Of a stretch of DNA of 64,000 nt, positions 63,967 through 64,000 are shown one piece after another. The position numbers were made by a program, and so were the translations under genes. Positions within the stretch are counted from its first letter, which is position 1. Each line of letters begins with the position of its first letter. The stretch spans positions 119,996,582-120,060,581 of the forward strand of contig BTPG01000002.1 in NCBI GenBank assembly GCA_036245525.1, in the 5' to 3' direction. Origin of the DNA: Semisulcospira habei. Taxonomy: Eukaryota; Mollusca; Gastropoda; Semisulcospiridae. The notes under the pieces are model-generated. The model was not told where the DNA came from. It ran no database searches and saw only the letters and a list, made by a program, of their open reading frames with translations.

Positions 63967-63977
63967 AAAGAGGGGGG
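63967..63977 (+). promoter_or_regulatory. Polypurine tract
   Basis: AAAGAGGGGGG three bases before the 3' LTR start (TAA then TGTTACG), the expected plus-strand primer site. Confidence 0.8.
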
Positions 63978-63980
63978 TAA

Positions 63981-64000
63981 TGTTACGATTGTGGTTGTGT
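63981..64000 (+). repeat. 3' LTR, first 20 bases
   Basis: Identical to 59,477-59,496; the remainder lies beyond the window. Confidence 0.85.

Larger units (their letters stand above)
59477..64000 (+). mobile_element. Ty3/Gypsy LTR retrotransposon, Gmr1-like domain order, RT deleted
   Basis: Two LTRs begin with the same 20 bases (59,477 and 63,981); the second is cut by the window edge. Between them are gag, protease, integrase and then an RNase H remnant. That order (integrase before RT/RNase H) is the Gmr1-like arrangement. The element has several frameshifts and a large internal deletion, so it is defective. The 3' flank and target duplication are outside the window. Confidence 0.85.

Overview
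This is a 64 kb stretch of animal nuclear DNA dominated by transposable elements. Introns with GT/AG borders, a conserved NEDD8-E1 gene start, a Polinton, DIRS-like elements, several LINE families and a Gmr1-like LTR element all point to an invertebrate metazoan. The SINE and LINE tails that follow GTTAA-type 3' ends with AATC or AACT repeats suggest a mollusc, but that part is inference. I saw no prokaryotic-type operon, CRISPR array, tRNA or rRNA gene.

Layout. (1) 1 to about 8.9 kb: the right-hand part of an endogenous Polinton/Maverick (adintovirus-like) element. It carries the end of the major capsid gene, the packaging ATPase, four small virion-type genes, a retroviral-like integrase (apparently intact), and on the opposite strand protein-primed-type DNA polymerase B plus one small gene. 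Most genes are broken by nonsense changes, small frameshifts or a SINE insertion. (2) 9 to 29 kb: mostly non-coding DNA. It holds five of the seven insertion sites of one roughly 385 bp SINE-like family (all in the same orientation, each with an 11-14 bp target duplication), an L2/CR1-type LINE end, microsatellites and a 744 bp-period tandem repeat. It also holds the first exons of two host genes: an unrecognised small three-exon gene (16.07 to 13.9 kb, minus) and NAE1 (23.5 kb, minus, exons 1 and 2 only). (3) 29.0 to 36.0 kb: a DIRS-like tyrosine-recombinase-type retrotransposon with inverted terminal repeats and an internal complementary region. Its reverse transcriptase is split by a 2.9 kb DNA transposon with about 550 bp inverted repeats. 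(4) 37.1 to 38.0 kb: the last two exons of a host membrane-protein gene, minus strand. (5) 38.9 to 48.1 kb: a second DIRS-like element, which keeps RNase H and tyrosine recombinase parts. Nested in it are an RTE-like LINE, two copies of a small retroposed element (one as a perfect 139 bp-arm palindrome), a LINE tail and an expanded minisatellite. (6) 49.1 to 57.75 kb: an I-type LINE (ORF1, then EN-RT-RNase H) whose ORF1 is split by a second RTE-like LINE. (7) 57.85 to 59.3 kb: a decayed L2/CR1-type LINE. (8) 59.48 kb to the right edge: a Ty3/Gypsy element with a 985 bp 5' LTR, a Gmr1-like domain order (integrase before RT/RNase H), and most of RT and RNase H deleted.

The most notable structural signals are a family of five palindromes whose arms carry matching (compensatory) substitutions and which sits in the 5' UTR of the I-type LINE; the two DIRS-like internal complementary regions; the head-head-tail-tail SINE composite; the perfect 139 bp-arm palindrome; and the Gmr1-like element recognised from an RNase H remnant lying downstream of integrase. 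All calls come from reading the sequence by eye; no database search was possible.
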